Part shown: positions 33,516 to 43,236 of the stretch, in pieces
Layout: each line of letters opens with the position of its first letter
Position numbering within the stretch: the stretch's first letter is position 1
Source of the DNA: Cyanobacteriota bacterium
GTDB taxonomy: Bacteria > Acidobacteriota > Vicinamibacteria > Vicinamibacterales > UBA2999
Direction: 5' to 3'
NCBI GenBank assembly: GCA_019752015.1
Contig: JAIEMQ010000052.1
Coordinates: 1-64,000, forward strand
Length of the DNA: 64,000 bases
Program-made: the position numbers and the translations under genes
Notes under the pieces: generated by a model
Databases searched by the model: none
Seen by the model: only the letters and a program-made list of their open reading frames with translations
Told to the model about the DNA's origin: nothing

Positions 33516-35438
33516 CTACGTAAAACGCCGCAGCCGCACCGCGTTGGCGACGACGAGAGCCGATGCGCCGGTGTCGGCCAGCACCGCCATCCACAACGTC
33601 GCGACGCCGGCGACGGCGAGAACGACGAACGCCACCTTCAGCCCGATCGACAACGCCACGTTGACGCGAATGTTGGCGAGCGTCGCGCGGCTCAGGCGAA
33701 TCGTGTACGGCACTTTCGGCAATTCATCGGTCATCAACGCGATGTCGGCGGTCTCGAGCGCGGCATCGCTGCCCATCGCGCCCATGACGATGCCCACGTC
33801 CGCGGCCGCCAGTGCCGGCGCGTCGTTGACGCCGTCGCCGACCATGGCAATGGCGCCATGCGCGTGGCGGAGATTCTCGACGGCGGTCACCTTGTCTGCC
33901 GGCAACTGTCCGGATCGCACCTCGTCGACGCCGAGCTGCGACCCGGTCGCGCGCGCGGCCGCATCGTGATCGCCGGTGATCATCGCAACACGCGAGACCC
34001 CTTGCGCGCGCAGGTCGGACACCACTTGCGCCGCGCCGGCCTTGGGCCGATCTTTCACGCCGAGCACACCAATCGGTACGCCGTTGCGCGCCACCACGAT
34101 CGGCGAGAGCCCTTCGTCGACCACCTGCTGCGCGAGACGGCCAATCACCGGGGTCATCGCGCCACGTTCGGCAAACAGGCGCGGCGTGCCGCAGGCGATC
34201 GTGACGCTGCCAACGGTGCCCTCGACGCCAAGACCGGGAAGTGCCCGGACGTTTGCCGGTGCTGTCAGTTGAATCAACCGCTCGTGCGCCGCATTGAGAA
34301 TCGCCTGGGCGATTGGATGTTCGGATTGCGATTCAATTGATGCTGCGAGCGTCAACAGATCATCGGCGGTGTGGCCGTCGAGCGGATGAATCGCATCGAG
34401 CGTCAGACGCCCGGTGGTCACCGTTCCGGTTTTATCGAACGCGACGACGCGCACGCCGGCGAGGCGCTCGAGATGGATGCCGCCCTTCACCAGCACGCCC
34501 TGCCGCGCGGCTCCCGCAAGTGCGGACACGATTGACACCGGCGTCGAAATCACGAGCGCGCACGGACAGGCGACGACCAGCAGCACGAGCGAGCGATATA
34601 ACCAGATGTCGAACGGGAGTCCGAGGACGAGCACCGGCACCGTCGCCACCAGCAGGGCGAGCATCACGACAGCCGGCGTGTACCACGCCGCGAAACGATC
34701 GATGAACTGCTGCATCGGCGCGCGCTTGGCCTGCGCGGATTCGACGAGATGAACGATGCGCGCCAGCGTGCTGTCCGCCCGCCGGCGCGTGACGGCAACG
34801 GTCATCGCGCCGTGGCCGTTGATGGTGCCGGCAAAGACTTCATCGCCCTCGAGCTTCTCGATCGGCAGCGATTCGCCGGTGATGGGCGCCTGGTTCACGT
34901 CGGAGCGGCCGCTGCGCACGATGCCGTCGAGCGCGATCTTCTCGCCGGGCTTGACGATCATCAGCGCGCCGGGCAGGACCTGCTCGATGGCGATCGAACG
35001 ATCACCGCCGGCGTCGCGCACCAGCACCAGCGACGGCGCGAGGTCGAGCAGCGTGCCGATCGCCTTGCGGGCGCGATCGAGGCTGTGCGCCTCGAGCCAT
35101 TGTGCCGCCGCAAACAGCGACACCACCATTGCCGCTTCCTCGTATTCACGAATCCCGATCGCGCCGGCCACCGCGATGATCATCAGCACGTTGATGTCGA
35201 GCGCGCCGCGCTTGATCGATTTCCACGCGCGCTCGGCCGGGAACACCGACCCGGCCAGGGCGGCGGCGATGAAGATCGGCACGCTCCAGTCGGGGAACGG
35301 CGTGAACCAGCTCAGTCCGCACGCCACCACGACGAGCGCCGCGGCGATCGCGGTGAACCAGCCGCGAATCCGCGCGCCGGTCGGTTTCGGCTCGTCTTCG
35401 CAGTGCGCGCAGCCGATGTGATCGGCGTGGGCGGCCAT
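33516..35438 (-). CDS. Heavy-metal efflux P1B-type ATPase (Zn/Cd/Pb type)
   Basis: A 640-residue P-type ATPase. Eight TM helices are expected; the metal-translocation motif CPCALVIST lies near residue 292, the phosphorylated Asp in VAFDKTGTVTTG near 337, the nucleotide-binding HP dipeptide in SQSEHPIAQAI and the hinge GDGVNDAPALAAADVGI near 536. There is no HMA domain; the N-terminus carries only a short HADHIGCAHCEDE stretch that could bind metal. It follows the ArsR gene with no gap, indicating metal-induced efflux of a soft divalent cation. Confidence 0.9.
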   Translation of the reverse strand: MAAHADHIGCAHCEDEPKPTGARIRGWFTAIAAALVVVACGLSWFTPFPDWSVPIFIAAALAGSVFPAERAWKSIKRGALDINVLMIIAVAGAIGIREYEEAAMVVSLFAAAQWLEAHSLDRARKAIGTLLDLAPSLVLVRDAGGDRSIAIEQVLPGALMIVKPGEKIALDGIVRSGRSDVNQAPITGESLPIEKLEGDEVFAGTINGHGAMTVAVTRRRADSTLARIVHLVESAQAKRAPMQQFIDRFAAWYTPAVVMLALLVATVPVLVLGLPFDIWLYRSLVLLVVACPCALVISTPVSIVSALAGAARQGVLVKGGIHLERLAGVRVVAFDKTGTVTTGRLTLDAIHPLDGHTADDLLTLAASIESQSEHPIAQAILNAAHERLIQLTAPANVRALPGLGVEGTVGSVTIACGTPRLFAERGAMTPVIGRLAQQVVDEGLSPIVVARNGVPIGVLGVKDRPKAGAAQVVSDLRAQGVSRVAMITGDHDAAARATGSQLGVDEVRSGQLPADKVTAVENLRHAHGAIAMVGDGVNDAPALAAADVGIVMGAMGSDAALETADIALMTDELPKVPYTIRLSRATLANIRVNVALSIGLKVAFVVLAVAGVATLWMAVLADTGASALVVANAVRLRRFT

Positions 35439-35870
35439 CTATCCCCTGCCCTTCGGGCCCGCCTGAGCCTGTCTCGCCGTAGCGACCCGGCCGCGAGGCC
35501 GGGTCGCGGAGGCGGATTCCTCGACATGCTGCAGTGTCTGCTTGAAGATCGACATGATGTGCTGATCGTCGAGCGAATAGAACATGACCCGGCCGTCGCG
35601 GCGCGGCCGCACCAGCCGCATGCCGCGCAGCAGGCGCAGTTGATGCGACACCGCGGACTGGCTCAGGCGCAGCACGGCGGCGAGATCGCAGACGCACAGC
35701 TCGCCGTGCGAGAGCGCATCGAGGATGCGCACGCGCGTCGGATCGCCCAGCGCGCTGAAGGTGTCGGCCAGCCCCTGCACGGCGTCGGGCTGCACCAGCT
35801 CGGCGCGAATCTTCCGGACGCGGGTCAGGTCGATCTGGACCAGGTCGCAGACTTCGTCATCTTTGAACAT
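35439..35870 (-). CDS. ArsR/SmtB family metal-responsive repressor
   Basis: A 143-residue winged-helix repressor: FSALGDPTRVRILDAL, GELCVCDLAAVLRLSQSAVS (recognition helix; the CVCDL motif is the CadC-like thiolate site) and GRVMFYSLDDQHIMSIFKQ, where Asp and His residues of the last helix form the CzrA-type zinc site. Having both sites suggests Cd/Pb/Zn response. The C-terminal 25 residues (ESASATRPRGRVATARQAQ...) are encoded by a family A repeat and are not part of the fold. The gene lies directly before the ATPase and its start codon sits inside an operator-like palindrome. Confidence 0.88.
   Translation of the reverse strand: MFKDDEVCDLVQIDLTRVRKIRAELVQPDAVQGLADTFSALGDPTRVRILDALSHGELCVCDLAAVLRLSQSAVSHQLRLLRGMRLVRPRRDGRVMFYSLDDQHIMSIFKQTLQHVEESASATRPRGRVATARQAQAGPKGRG
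35467..35520. repeat. Dispersed repeat, family A, at the 3' end of the arsR-type gene
   Basis: GCCTGTCTCGCCGTAGC at the left and GGAGGCGGATTCC at the right enclose a second perfect hairpin, CGACCCGGCC (35483-35492) and GGCCGGGTCG (35497-35506). It supplies the last 20 or so codons of the repressor. Confidence 0.85.
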
Positions 35871-35891
35871 ATGAGCAGCTGTTCATATGTT
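35866..35891. promoter_or_regulatory. ArsR-type operator palindrome
   Basis: A 26-base palindrome with a single asymmetric base pair (two mismatched positions), arms beginning AACATATGA and ending TTCATATGTT. Half sites of the form ATATGAnCA are typical of SmtB/CzrA operators. It covers the start codon of the repressor gene, so binding would block transcription of repressor and ATPase. Confidence 0.75.
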
Positions 35892-35932
35892 AGGGTGGGC
35901 CGCTGCCGGTGTCAAATCGCCGGTTTTGGGCC

Positions 35933-38353
35933 CTACGGTGAGAGGATCAGCCGGTGTTGCGACGCGGCCGTAATCGCGCCGCGGGAGAACGGCTGTGTTC
36001 GATACTCCCCGGTGCGCCAGGCTTCGTTCTGATCGAAATAGAACGGGCTCAAAGGGTGGCCCGACTGCCCCGCGGGCATCGCGACGCGCGAGTCGTCCCA
36101 CTGCCCCACGTCGAACAGCTGCCGCCAGGACGGGTGTTCCCACGCCTCGAACGGCCGGAGGCGATTCCAGCTGACGCGCATCAACGTGGTGCCGTCGCCG
36201 TCGATCGGCACCGGGCCGCGGCTCAGGAACCAGCGCAGTGGCAAGGCGCCGCCGAGCGGATGGCTGAACCGCGCGCCGTGGACCTTGTCCCAGGCGCGGT
36301 TCGATTCGCCGCCGTAGTCGCCGTCGAGTTTTTCGCCGGCGTCACGAATCGCCAGCATGAAAATGTCGTCGCGCGTTTCCTTCTTCTCGACGGTGGTGAT
36401 GTCGTCCCACCACCGCGAGTTGCGATCGTTGAGGATCGTGAACAGGCCCGCCGGCTTTTCCGCGCCGGCCCATTCGTAGAACTTCAGGAACAGCGCGTCT
36501 TCCATTTCGTCGACAAAGGTCCGGCGCCACACCGCGTCCTCGAACGCCTCGTAGAGCGACACCACCGGCCGCGAATCCACCACGCGATCCCATTTCGCGA
36601 GCTGATCGAGCATGCCGGCGACGCCGGCATTGCCGTCCTGCGCGCGGGCGGTCTTGATCGCGTCCGGCACGCCGGCCAGCATCGCCTCGGCCGCGAGGCT
36701 GCGCTTGTCGGTCTGCAGCGACATCATCGTGACGAGATCGACGCCCTGCGCTTTCGACAGCTCATCTCGCAATCGCGAGGCGCGGAAGCCCGCCGTCCAG
36801 TCGCGCGTGATCAAGCCGCTGAAGCTGCGATCGATTTCGTTGTTGGCCGAATAGATCACGCCCGACGGCGGATTGAAAAGCCGCGGCAGCGAACCCGGCT
36901 CGATCGATCCGCTCCACGCCGGCGCCGAGTTGCCGTCCGACGGCATCGTGCCGTCGCCCGCGGCGCGGATCGGGAGACGACCCGACATCGCATAGCCGAT
37001 GTTGCCGTCCACATCCGCATACACGATGTTCATCGACGGCACCGCCAGCGCGCCGACGGCAATGGTGAACGAGTTCCAGTCGGTCGCGCGGTTGATCGCT
37101 TCGAACGCGGTCGCGAGATCGCCGCCCGGATCCCAGCGCAGCGAATACGCCTTGCGCTCGTCCGCCGGACGATCGTCGGGCGACAGCCACGACGGCGGCG
37201 TTTCCCAGTCGAGATCGTCCTCGGCGTAGATCGGGCCGTTGCGCGTCTTCCACACTTCGAACGGCAGCGGCGAGCGGCGCCCGCTTACGGGAATGTTGGC
37301 TTCGATCGTTTCGATCGGCACCCATTCGCCGCGATAAAACGATCGCTTCCTTCCCACGTCGACTCGCTCGACGGTGAGGTCCTGGACGTCGGCGCCCGTC
37401 GCGGTCATGCCCCACGCAATGCGCGCGTTATGGCCGAGCGCGATGAACGGCACGCCCGGAATGGTCACGCCGATCACATCGAGACCCGTCGCAATCAGAT
37501 GCATCTCGTACCACACCGACGGGAATTCGATCTGTAAATGCGGATCGTTGGCGAGAATCGGCCGGCCGTTCTTCGTTCGCCCGCCGGCAAGAACCCAGTT
37601 GTTGCTGTTGCCGCGGCGCGACCCCGACTTCAACCACTCGAGTCCTGGCGGCGCCGTGAGCGGCGCACGCCGTTCAGCCGTCGGCGCTGCCGCCGATCCC
37701 GTCTGCATGATCGACGGGGCCGACGATGGATAGACGCCGGTGAGCTGTCTCGCGGCGGTTTCACCGAACTTCGCCGTCAGTGCCGCTCGAACCAGCTCCG
37801 CCTGGTGATTCTCCGCAAGACGCCACGTCAGCAGCCGCCCGACCGCGAGCGAATCGATCGGCTCCCAATCCGGCGGCATGAATCCGAGCAGCTGGAATTC
37901 GATCGGCCGCGTCCGCCCTTGCATCTGCGCGGTCGCGGCGTTGACGCCGGCGGCATATCGCTCGAGCGCGGTCTTCACCTGCGGCGGCACGCGCTCCCAT
38001 TCCGCTTTCGCCGCATCGCGAAGGCCGAGTGTCAGGAAGCGCTTGTCGAATGGAATGGTCGTGTCGCCGAGGACTTCGGAGAGCCGCCCCATCGTGACGC
38101 GGCGATACAACTCCATCTGCCAGCGGCGATCGCGCGCGTGCATGACGCCCGCGGTAAACCACGCATCCTCGATGTCGTATGCGTACACCGACGGCACGCC
38201 GTGCGCATCAAACAGCACTTCGACCGGCGCCTTCAGGCCTGGGATCTGGAGCTGGCCTTCGAGGATCGGGAGGGAGCTGCGCAACCACCACCAGCCGGTC
38301 CACCCGGCTGCTATCACAAGTACGATCGTCAGAACGGGCAGCAATCGTTTCAT
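35933..38353 (-). CDS. Penicillin acylase family (peptidase S45) N-terminal nucleophile hydrolase
   Basis: An 806-residue pro-enzyme. An uncleaved or cleaved signal segment (LLPVLTIVLVIAAGWTGWWW) leads to the alpha chain (VEVLFDAHGVPSVYAYDIEDAWFTAGVMHA), a spacer, and the autoprocessing site: RRGNSNNWVLAGG near residue 251, where the Ser becomes the N-terminal nucleophile of the beta chain. NDPHLQIEFPSVWYEMHL follows as in the family. These periplasmic enzymes cleave amides such as acyl-homoserine lactones or beta-lactam side chains; the substrate is not predictable. Divergent from the ABC operon across a 139-base gap. Confidence 0.87.
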   Translation of the reverse strand: MKRLLPVLTIVLVIAAGWTGWWWLRSSLPILEGQLQIPGLKAPVEVLFDAHGVPSVYAYDIEDAWFTAGVMHARDRRWQMELYRRVTMGRLSEVLGDTTIPFDKRFLTLGLRDAAKAEWERVPPQVKTALERYAAGVNAATAQMQGRTRPIEFQLLGFMPPDWEPIDSLAVGRLLTWRLAENHQAELVRAALTAKFGETAARQLTGVYPSSAPSIMQTGSAAAPTAERRAPLTAPPGLEWLKSGSRRGNSNNWVLAGGRTKNGRPILANDPHLQIEFPSVWYEMHLIATGLDVIGVTIPGVPFIALGHNARIAWGMTATGADVQDLTVERVDVGRKRSFYRGEWVPIETIEANIPVSGRRSPLPFEVWKTRNGPIYAEDDLDWETPPSWLSPDDRPADERKAYSLRWDPGGDLATAFEAINRATDWNSFTIAVGALAVPSMNIVYADVDGNIGYAMSGRLPIRAAGDGTMPSDGNSAPAWSGSIEPGSLPRLFNPPSGVIYSANNEIDRSFSGLITRDWTAGFRASRLRDELSKAQGVDLVTMMSLQTDKRSLAAEAMLAGVPDAIKTARAQDGNAGVAGMLDQLAKWDRVVDSRPVVSLYEAFEDAVWRRTFVDEMEDALFLKFYEWAGAEKPAGLFTILNDRNSRWWDDITTVEKKETRDDIFMLAIRDAGEKLDGDYGGESNRAWDKVHGARFSHPLGGALPLRWFLSRGPVPIDGDGTTLMRVSWNRLRPFEAWEHPSWRQLFDVGQWDDSRVAMPAGQSGHPLSPFYFDQNEAWRTGEYRTQPFSRGAITAASQHRLILSP

Positions 38354-38492
38354 GCGTGTAACTTGCCGCCCTGTGGCGGTTCGACTAGGATGGGGGGCTG
38401 GACGAGCCTAATTGACGTATCCATTAGGTTTACGCCAATAAGGCATCAGCAGTGTAGAGCTTACACCGATTTCACTTTTCCGGAGACCTCTC

Positions 38493-39467
38493 GTGATCGA
38501 GGTTCAGCATCTTTCCAAGAAATACGGTCCCTTTACGGCCGTGGACGACGTCAGTTTTCGAGCAGAGTCGGGAGAAATTCTGGGATTTCTCGGGCCGAAC
38601 GGCGCAGGCAAGACGACCACCATGCGCATCATCACCGGTTACATGCCGGCCACTCAGGGCAAAGCCACGGTCGCCGGCTTTGACGTCTTCGATCAACCGC
38701 TCGAAGCCAAGCGGCGAACCGGCTACCTCCCCGAGACGCCGCCGCTCTATCCCGACATGACGGTGAAGGAGTACCTGCGCTTCGTCGCGAAGATCAAGGG
38801 CGTGCGCGCCAAGCTCGACGATCGCGTCAACGCGGTGATGAAGAAGACGTGGGTCGCCGACGTCGCCAATCGTCACTGCGGCAGGCTCTCGAAAGGTTAC
38901 AAGCAGCGCGTCGGACTCGCGCAGGCGCTGATCCACGAACCCGAGGTGCTCGTGCTCGATGAGCCGACGGCGGGACTCGACCCCAAGCAGATCATCGAGA
39001 CGCGGCAGCTGATTCGCGAGCTCGCCGGTTCGCACACGATCGTGCTGAGCACCCACATCCTTCCGGAAGTCTCGCAGACCTGCCAGAAGGTCGTGATCAT
39101 CAACAAGGGAAAAATAGTCGCCACTGATACGCCTGATGCGTTGACCCAGCGGTTCCATGGCACCGTGATGATGTTCGTCCAGGTCGACGGCCCTGCTGAC
39201 GACGTGCTGCGCACGTTGCACTCCATTCCCGGAGTGGTGCGCGCCAGCGTCAAGGAGACACGTGGGAACGTGACCAACTTCGACATCGACACACAGCCCG
39301 ACGTCGATCTGCGCCGCGAGGTCGCGGCCGCGGTCGTGCGCGGCGGCTGGGGCCTGCTCGAGCTGAGGCCGGTGCGAATGAGTCTCGAAGACATCTTCCT
39401 CAGCCTCACCACCACCGAGACCGAAACCGAAGATCTCGAAGCCGAGAAGGTGGTGGCCGATGCGTAA
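38493..39467 (+). CDS. ABC transporter ATPase, gliding/GldA type
   Basis: A 324-residue ATPase. Walker A (GPNGAGKTTT) is at residues 36-45, the Q-loop in YLPETPPLYPDMTV, the signature as LSKGYKQRVGLAQAL, Walker B VLVLDEPTAGLDP and the H-loop STHILPEV. The extended C-terminus (beyond residue 230) matches the GldA-like group that pairs with GldF/GldG-type proteins. GTG start with GGAGA upstream; a TTGACG box at 38412-38417 could be part of a promoter. It overlaps the permease start by eight bases. Confidence 0.87.
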   Translation: MIEVQHLSKKYGPFTAVDDVSFRAESGEILGFLGPNGAGKTTTMRIITGYMPATQGKATVAGFDVFDQPLEAKRRTGYLPETPPLYPDMTVKEYLRFVAKIKGVRAKLDDRVNAVMKKTWVADVANRHCGRLSKGYKQRVGLAQALIHEPEVLVLDEPTAGLDPKQIIETRQLIRELAGSHTIVLSTHILPEVSQTCQKVVIINKGKIVATDTPDALTQRFHGTVMMFVQVDGPADDVLRTLHSIPGVVRASVKETRGNVTNFDIDTQPDVDLRREVAAAVVRGGWGLLELRPVRMSLEDIFLSLTTTETETEDLEAEKVVADA

Positions 39468-40221
39468 CGTCATCGCCATCACTCAGCGCGAGCTGAACGC
39501 CTACTTCAGGAGCCCGATCGCCTACGTGATGATTGGCTTCTTCCTGATCCTGTTCGGCTACTTCTACAGCGTGCCGCTCTATTTCTTCGTTCAGCAGAGC
39601 GCGCAGATGGGGCAGAACCCCGGGCCGATGAACATGAATCAGCAGTTGATCGGGCCGACGCTGATGAACACCACCGTGATCATGCTGTTCTTCTTCCCGC
39701 TGGTCACCATGCGGACCTACTCTGAAGAGAAGCGGTCCGGCACCATCGAACTCCTGCTGACCTCACCGATCAGGGACGTCGAAATCATCCTCGGCAAATT
39801 CATCGGCGCGTTGTTGCTGTACATCGCGATGCTGGCGTTGACCCTGATTCACATCGGAATCCTCTTCTACTTCAGCGATCCGGAGTGGAAGCCGATCGTC
39901 ACCGCCTACCTGGGCCTGATCCTGATGGCCGGCTGTTTCCTCGCGCTCGGGATGTTCATTTCCAGCCTGACGAAAAACCAGATCGTCGCCGCCATGGCGA
40001 CGTTCGCCGTGTTCCTGATGCTGTGGGTGATCAGCTGGATCAGCTCGTTCACCGGACCGACCACGCAGGCGGTGTTGCAGTACCTGTCGCTCACCGAGCA
40101 TTTCGATGATTTCGCCAAGGGCATCATCGACACCAAGCACGTCATCTACTACCTCAGCTTCATGGCCTTGGGCCTCTTCCTCACCGCCAAGTCGGTGGAC
40201 AGCGAAAGGTGGCGAGGCTAG
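39460..40221 (+). CDS. ABC-2 type permease, GldF-like
   Basis: A 253-residue membrane protein with six TM helices. ITQRELNAYFRSPIAYVMIG at the N-terminus and MRTYSEEKRSGTIELLLTSP after the second helix are hallmarks of the ABC-2 permeases that work with GldA-like ATPases. In Bacteroidota GldAFG is needed for gliding and secretion; in Acidobacteria the role of this cassette is unknown. The start lies within the ATPase gene, and the next gene follows after two bases. Confidence 0.87.
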   Translation: MRNVIAITQRELNAYFRSPIAYVMIGFFLILFGYFYSVPLYFFVQQSAQMGQNPGPMNMNQQLIGPTLMNTTVIMLFFFPLVTMRTYSEEKRSGTIELLLTSPIRDVEIILGKFIGALLLYIAMLALTLIHIGILFYFSDPEWKPIVTAYLGLILMAGCFLALGMFISSLTKNQIVAAMATFAVFLMLWVISWISSFTGPTTQAVLQYLSLTEHFDDFAKGIIDTKHVIYYLSFMALGLFLTAKSVDSERWRG

Positions 40222-40223
40222 TC

Positions 40224-41834
40224 ATGCAGAAGATTTTTGGAATCATCGGCTGGATCGGCACCGTCCTGGTTTTTGGTGCCGTCGCGGTGCGGCTCGGCGT
40301 CCGCTTCAATTCCCTCAATCCCGATTGGAATCAGTACGCGACCTACGCGGCGTGGGCCGGTCTGGTGGCCGTGCTCCTTTACATGGCCGGCCAATGGCGA
40401 GACGTCGCCAGGTTTTACGAAGGCCGCGGCGCGCGTTACGGCACCATGTCGGCCGTCAGCATCGTCGTGTTCGTGGCGATTCTGATCGCCATCAACTATC
40501 TCGGCACGCGCCAGAACAAACGCTGGGATCTCACGGCCAACCAGGTCTACAGCCTGTCCGATCAAACGATCAAGATCCTCAAGGAGCTCAAGGAGCCGGT
40601 GCAGGTCACGGTGTTCGAACGGAAGGATCAGCAGGACACGCACAAGGGCCGGCTGAGGGAATACGAGTACCAAACGACGCTGCTGAAAACGACTTACATC
40701 GATCCGGACCGCGAGCCGGCGCTCGCGGCCAACGCCAAGATCGACACGCTGCCGACGATCCTGTTCGAATACAAGGGCCGCACCGAACGCGTCACGTCGA
40801 CGAACGAGCAGGACCTCACCAACGCGTTGATCAAGGTGATCACCGGAGCGGCGCGCAAGGTCTACTTCACGCAGGGCCACGGCGAAAAGGACTTCAACTC
40901 GAGCGAGCGCGCCGGCTTCAGCGCGGCGATCGCGCAGATGCGGCAGGACAACTTCACCATCGAACAACTCGTGTTGATGCAGCAGAAGACGATCCCGGAC
41001 GACGCCACGATCGTCGTGATCGCCGGCCCGACGACCGACTTCTTCCCGCCCGAGATCGAAGCGGTGAACGCCTATGCCGCCAGGGGCGGCAAAGTGATGG
41101 TGATGCTCGATCCGCTCCTGAAAGGACCGGCACAGCCGCTGCTCACGCAGTTCCTCGCCGACTGGGGCATTGATGCCGGCCGGGACGTGGTGTTCGATGC
41201 GAGCGGCATGGGCCAGATGCTCGGCACCGACGCGTCAACGCCGGTGGCTGCGCAGTACCCTCCGCACGCGATCACCGAAGGCTTCCGCGTCATTACCGCG
41301 TATCCGTTGGCACGATCGATGGCACCGATCAGCGGCGGCTCGAACACGCATACCGCGCAGCCGCTGGTGATGACCAGCCCGCAAAGCTGGTCGGAGGCGG
41401 ATGTGGCCGGGCTCTCGACCGGCAAGGCCGAGGTTCAATTCAACGCCGACAAGGGCGACAAGCAGGGACCGATCACGCTTGGCGCCGCGGTCTCGGCGCC
41501 CGCCACCGCCACTCCGCCGCCGCCATCGGGCAACGCGTCGCCGTCCAATCCGGACTCCGAACGCAAACCCGAAACGCGCGTCGTCGCGATCGGCGATTCC
41601 GACTTCGCCTCGAACATGGCGATCGGCATTTCCGGCAACCGCGACTTCTTCATGAACTCGCTGAACTGGCTGTCGCAGCAGGAAAACCTGATCGCGATCC
41701 GGCCGCGGCAGCCGCAGGATCACCGGCTGACCCTGACCGAACAGCAAACGCTCAGCATCCTGTTCCTGAGCTTGCTGTTGCTTCCCGGACTGGTATTCGC
41801 GACCGGCATTTTCACCTGGTGGCAGAGGCGGTAG
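40224..41834 (+). CDS. GldG family ABC accessory protein
   Basis: A 536-residue protein: three TM helices in the first 110 residues (including MSAVSIVVFVAILIAINYLG), a large extracytoplasmic domain beginning RWDLTANQVYSLSDQTIKIL, and a final TM helix (LFLSLLLLPGLVFATGIF). The YFTQGHGEKDF and IVVIAGPTTDFFPPE segments are typical of GldG/DUF4350-like proteins, distantly related to IFT52/GIFT domains that bind glycans. The ATG at 40224 follows GCGAGG; a GTG at 40209 would also be possible. Forms a complex with the permease. Confidence 0.82.
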   Translation: MQKIFGIIGWIGTVLVFGAVAVRLGVRFNSLNPDWNQYATYAAWAGLVAVLLYMAGQWRDVARFYEGRGARYGTMSAVSIVVFVAILIAINYLGTRQNKRWDLTANQVYSLSDQTIKILKELKEPVQVTVFERKDQQDTHKGRLREYEYQTTLLKTTYIDPDREPALAANAKIDTLPTILFEYKGRTERVTSTNEQDLTNALIKVITGAARKVYFTQGHGEKDFNSSERAGFSAAIAQMRQDNFTIEQLVLMQQKTIPDDATIVVIAGPTTDFFPPEIEAVNAYAARGGKVMVMLDPLLKGPAQPLLTQFLADWGIDAGRDVVFDASGMGQMLGTDASTPVAAQYPPHAITEGFRVITAYPLARSMAPISGGSNTHTAQPLVMTSPQSWSEADVAGLSTGKAEVQFNADKGDKQGPITLGAAVSAPATATPPPPSGNASPSNPDSERKPETRVVAIGDSDFASNMAIGISGNRDFFMNSLNWLSQQENLIAIRPRQPQDHRLTLTEQQTLSILFLSLLLLPGLVFATGIFTWWQRR

Positions 41835-41835
41835 C

Positions 41836-43236
41836 ATGCGCGGCTTAACGTCAACATTGATCCTCGTGGTGGTCCTCGCGGGGCTTGGCGCCTACATCTA
41901 TTTCGTCGACTCGAAACGTCCGGCGGCGTCCGCCGGCGGATCGTCGCCGGAGACCAGGGAAAAGGTCTTCACGATCGAGGCCGACAAGATCAACGAGCTC
42001 CGCGTCGTGTTCGCGGGTGAATCGTCGCTCCTCAGGAAGGAGCCTGGCGGCTGGAAGATGATCGAGCCGGCGGCGATCGAGGCCGATCCGCCCGAGGCGA
42101 TCGGTGTCGCCACGGCGCTCGCCAACGTCGACATCGTGCGCGTCGTCGACGAGAACGCCACCAACCTCGAGCAGTTCGGCCTGGCGAATCCATCGATCAC
42201 CGTATCCTTCAAGGCCGAGGGCGGCGCCGAGGGCACGCTGAAGCTTGGCAGCAAAAACGTCACGCAAGGCGAGATTTACGCGCTCAAGGACGGCGAGAAG
42301 CGCGTGTTCCTGGTGCCGGCGTTCCAGGAAACGAGCTTCAACCGCAGGCCGTTCGACCTGCGCGACAAGAAGATCCTGAAGTTCGATCGCGACAAGGCGG
42401 ACTCGCTGGTGCTGACAAAAGGCGGCAGCACGATCGAAATGTCGCGATCCGGCAGCGAGTGGAAGATCGTGAAGCCGATCCCGACGCGCAGCGATTACAG
42501 CGTCATTGAAGGCTTCCTCTCGCGCCTGGCGACGAGCAATATGTCCAAGCTGCTCGAGGAGAATCCCAAGGATCTGTCGAAGTACGGCCTCGACAAACCT
42601 GTGATGACCGTCACGATCGGCGCGGGCAGCGCCCGGACGGTGCTGCTGGTCGGCAAGAGCGAAAACTCCGACACCTATGCAAAGGACGCATCGCGGCCGG
42701 TGGTGTTCACCGTCGACACGACCGTGAGCGACGATCTGAACAGGAAATTCGACGACTATCGCAAGAAGGAGCTGTTCGAGTTCAGGCCGTTCTATCTCGA
42801 CAGGTTCCGCGCGGTGCTCGATGCGCCGGCTGGTCCCAAGACCTACGAGTTCGAAAAGCAGAAACCCGCGAAGCCCGCGGACCCGGAAACGTGGAAGGTG
42901 ACGCGCGTCGGCGGGGCGAGCCACACTCCGGATCCGGCGGCGATGGATGATCTGCTCAACAAGCTGGCCGGGATCAGGGCGGAGTCGTTCGTCGACGCCA
43001 AGACCAAAACCGGTCTCGACAAGCCGGCGCTCGTGGTCGGCGCCAGCTACGACAATGGTAAATTCGAGCGCGTGCGTTTCGGACGGGTCGGCGAGAACGC
43101 GTTCGGACTGCGCGACGGCGATATCGGCGCCGCGAAGATTGATGCGACATCAATGGCCAATGCCATGCGGGCATTCGATGTCGCGGTGACTCCCAAGGAC
43201 TCGACGCCGGCGCCCAAAGAAGGCGACAAGAAGTGA
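41836..43236 (+). CDS. DUF4340 domain protein
   Basis: A 466-residue protein with one N-terminal TM anchor (LTSTLILVVVLAGLGAYIYFV) and a long extracytoplasmic region that repeats a unit of the form EVKVFTIEADKINELRV ... WKMIEP, FDLRDKKILKFDRDKADSLV ... WKIVKP and DRFRAVLDAPAG ... WKVTRV. Three such blocks, each with a conserved Trp-Lys, are the pattern of DUF4340. This family is almost always encoded next to GldAFG-like genes, as here, and may form the outer part of that transporter. One base after the previous stop; overlaps the next gene by GTGA. Confidence 0.83.
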   Translation: MRGLTSTLILVVVLAGLGAYIYFVDSKRPAASAGGSSPETREKVFTIEADKINELRVVFAGESSLLRKEPGGWKMIEPAAIEADPPEAIGVATALANVDIVRVVDENATNLEQFGLANPSITVSFKAEGGAEGTLKLGSKNVTQGEIYALKDGEKRVFLVPAFQETSFNRRPFDLRDKKILKFDRDKADSLVLTKGGSTIEMSRSGSEWKIVKPIPTRSDYSVIEGFLSRLATSNMSKLLEENPKDLSKYGLDKPVMTVTIGAGSARTVLLVGKSENSDTYAKDASRPVVFTVDTTVSDDLNRKFDDYRKKELFEFRPFYLDRFRAVLDAPAGPKTYEFEKQKPAKPADPETWKVTRVGGASHTPDPAAMDDLLNKLAGIRAESFVDAKTKTGLDKPALVVGASYDNGKFERVRFGRVGENAFGLRDGDIGAAKIDATSMANAMRAFDVAVTPKDSTPAPKEGDKK

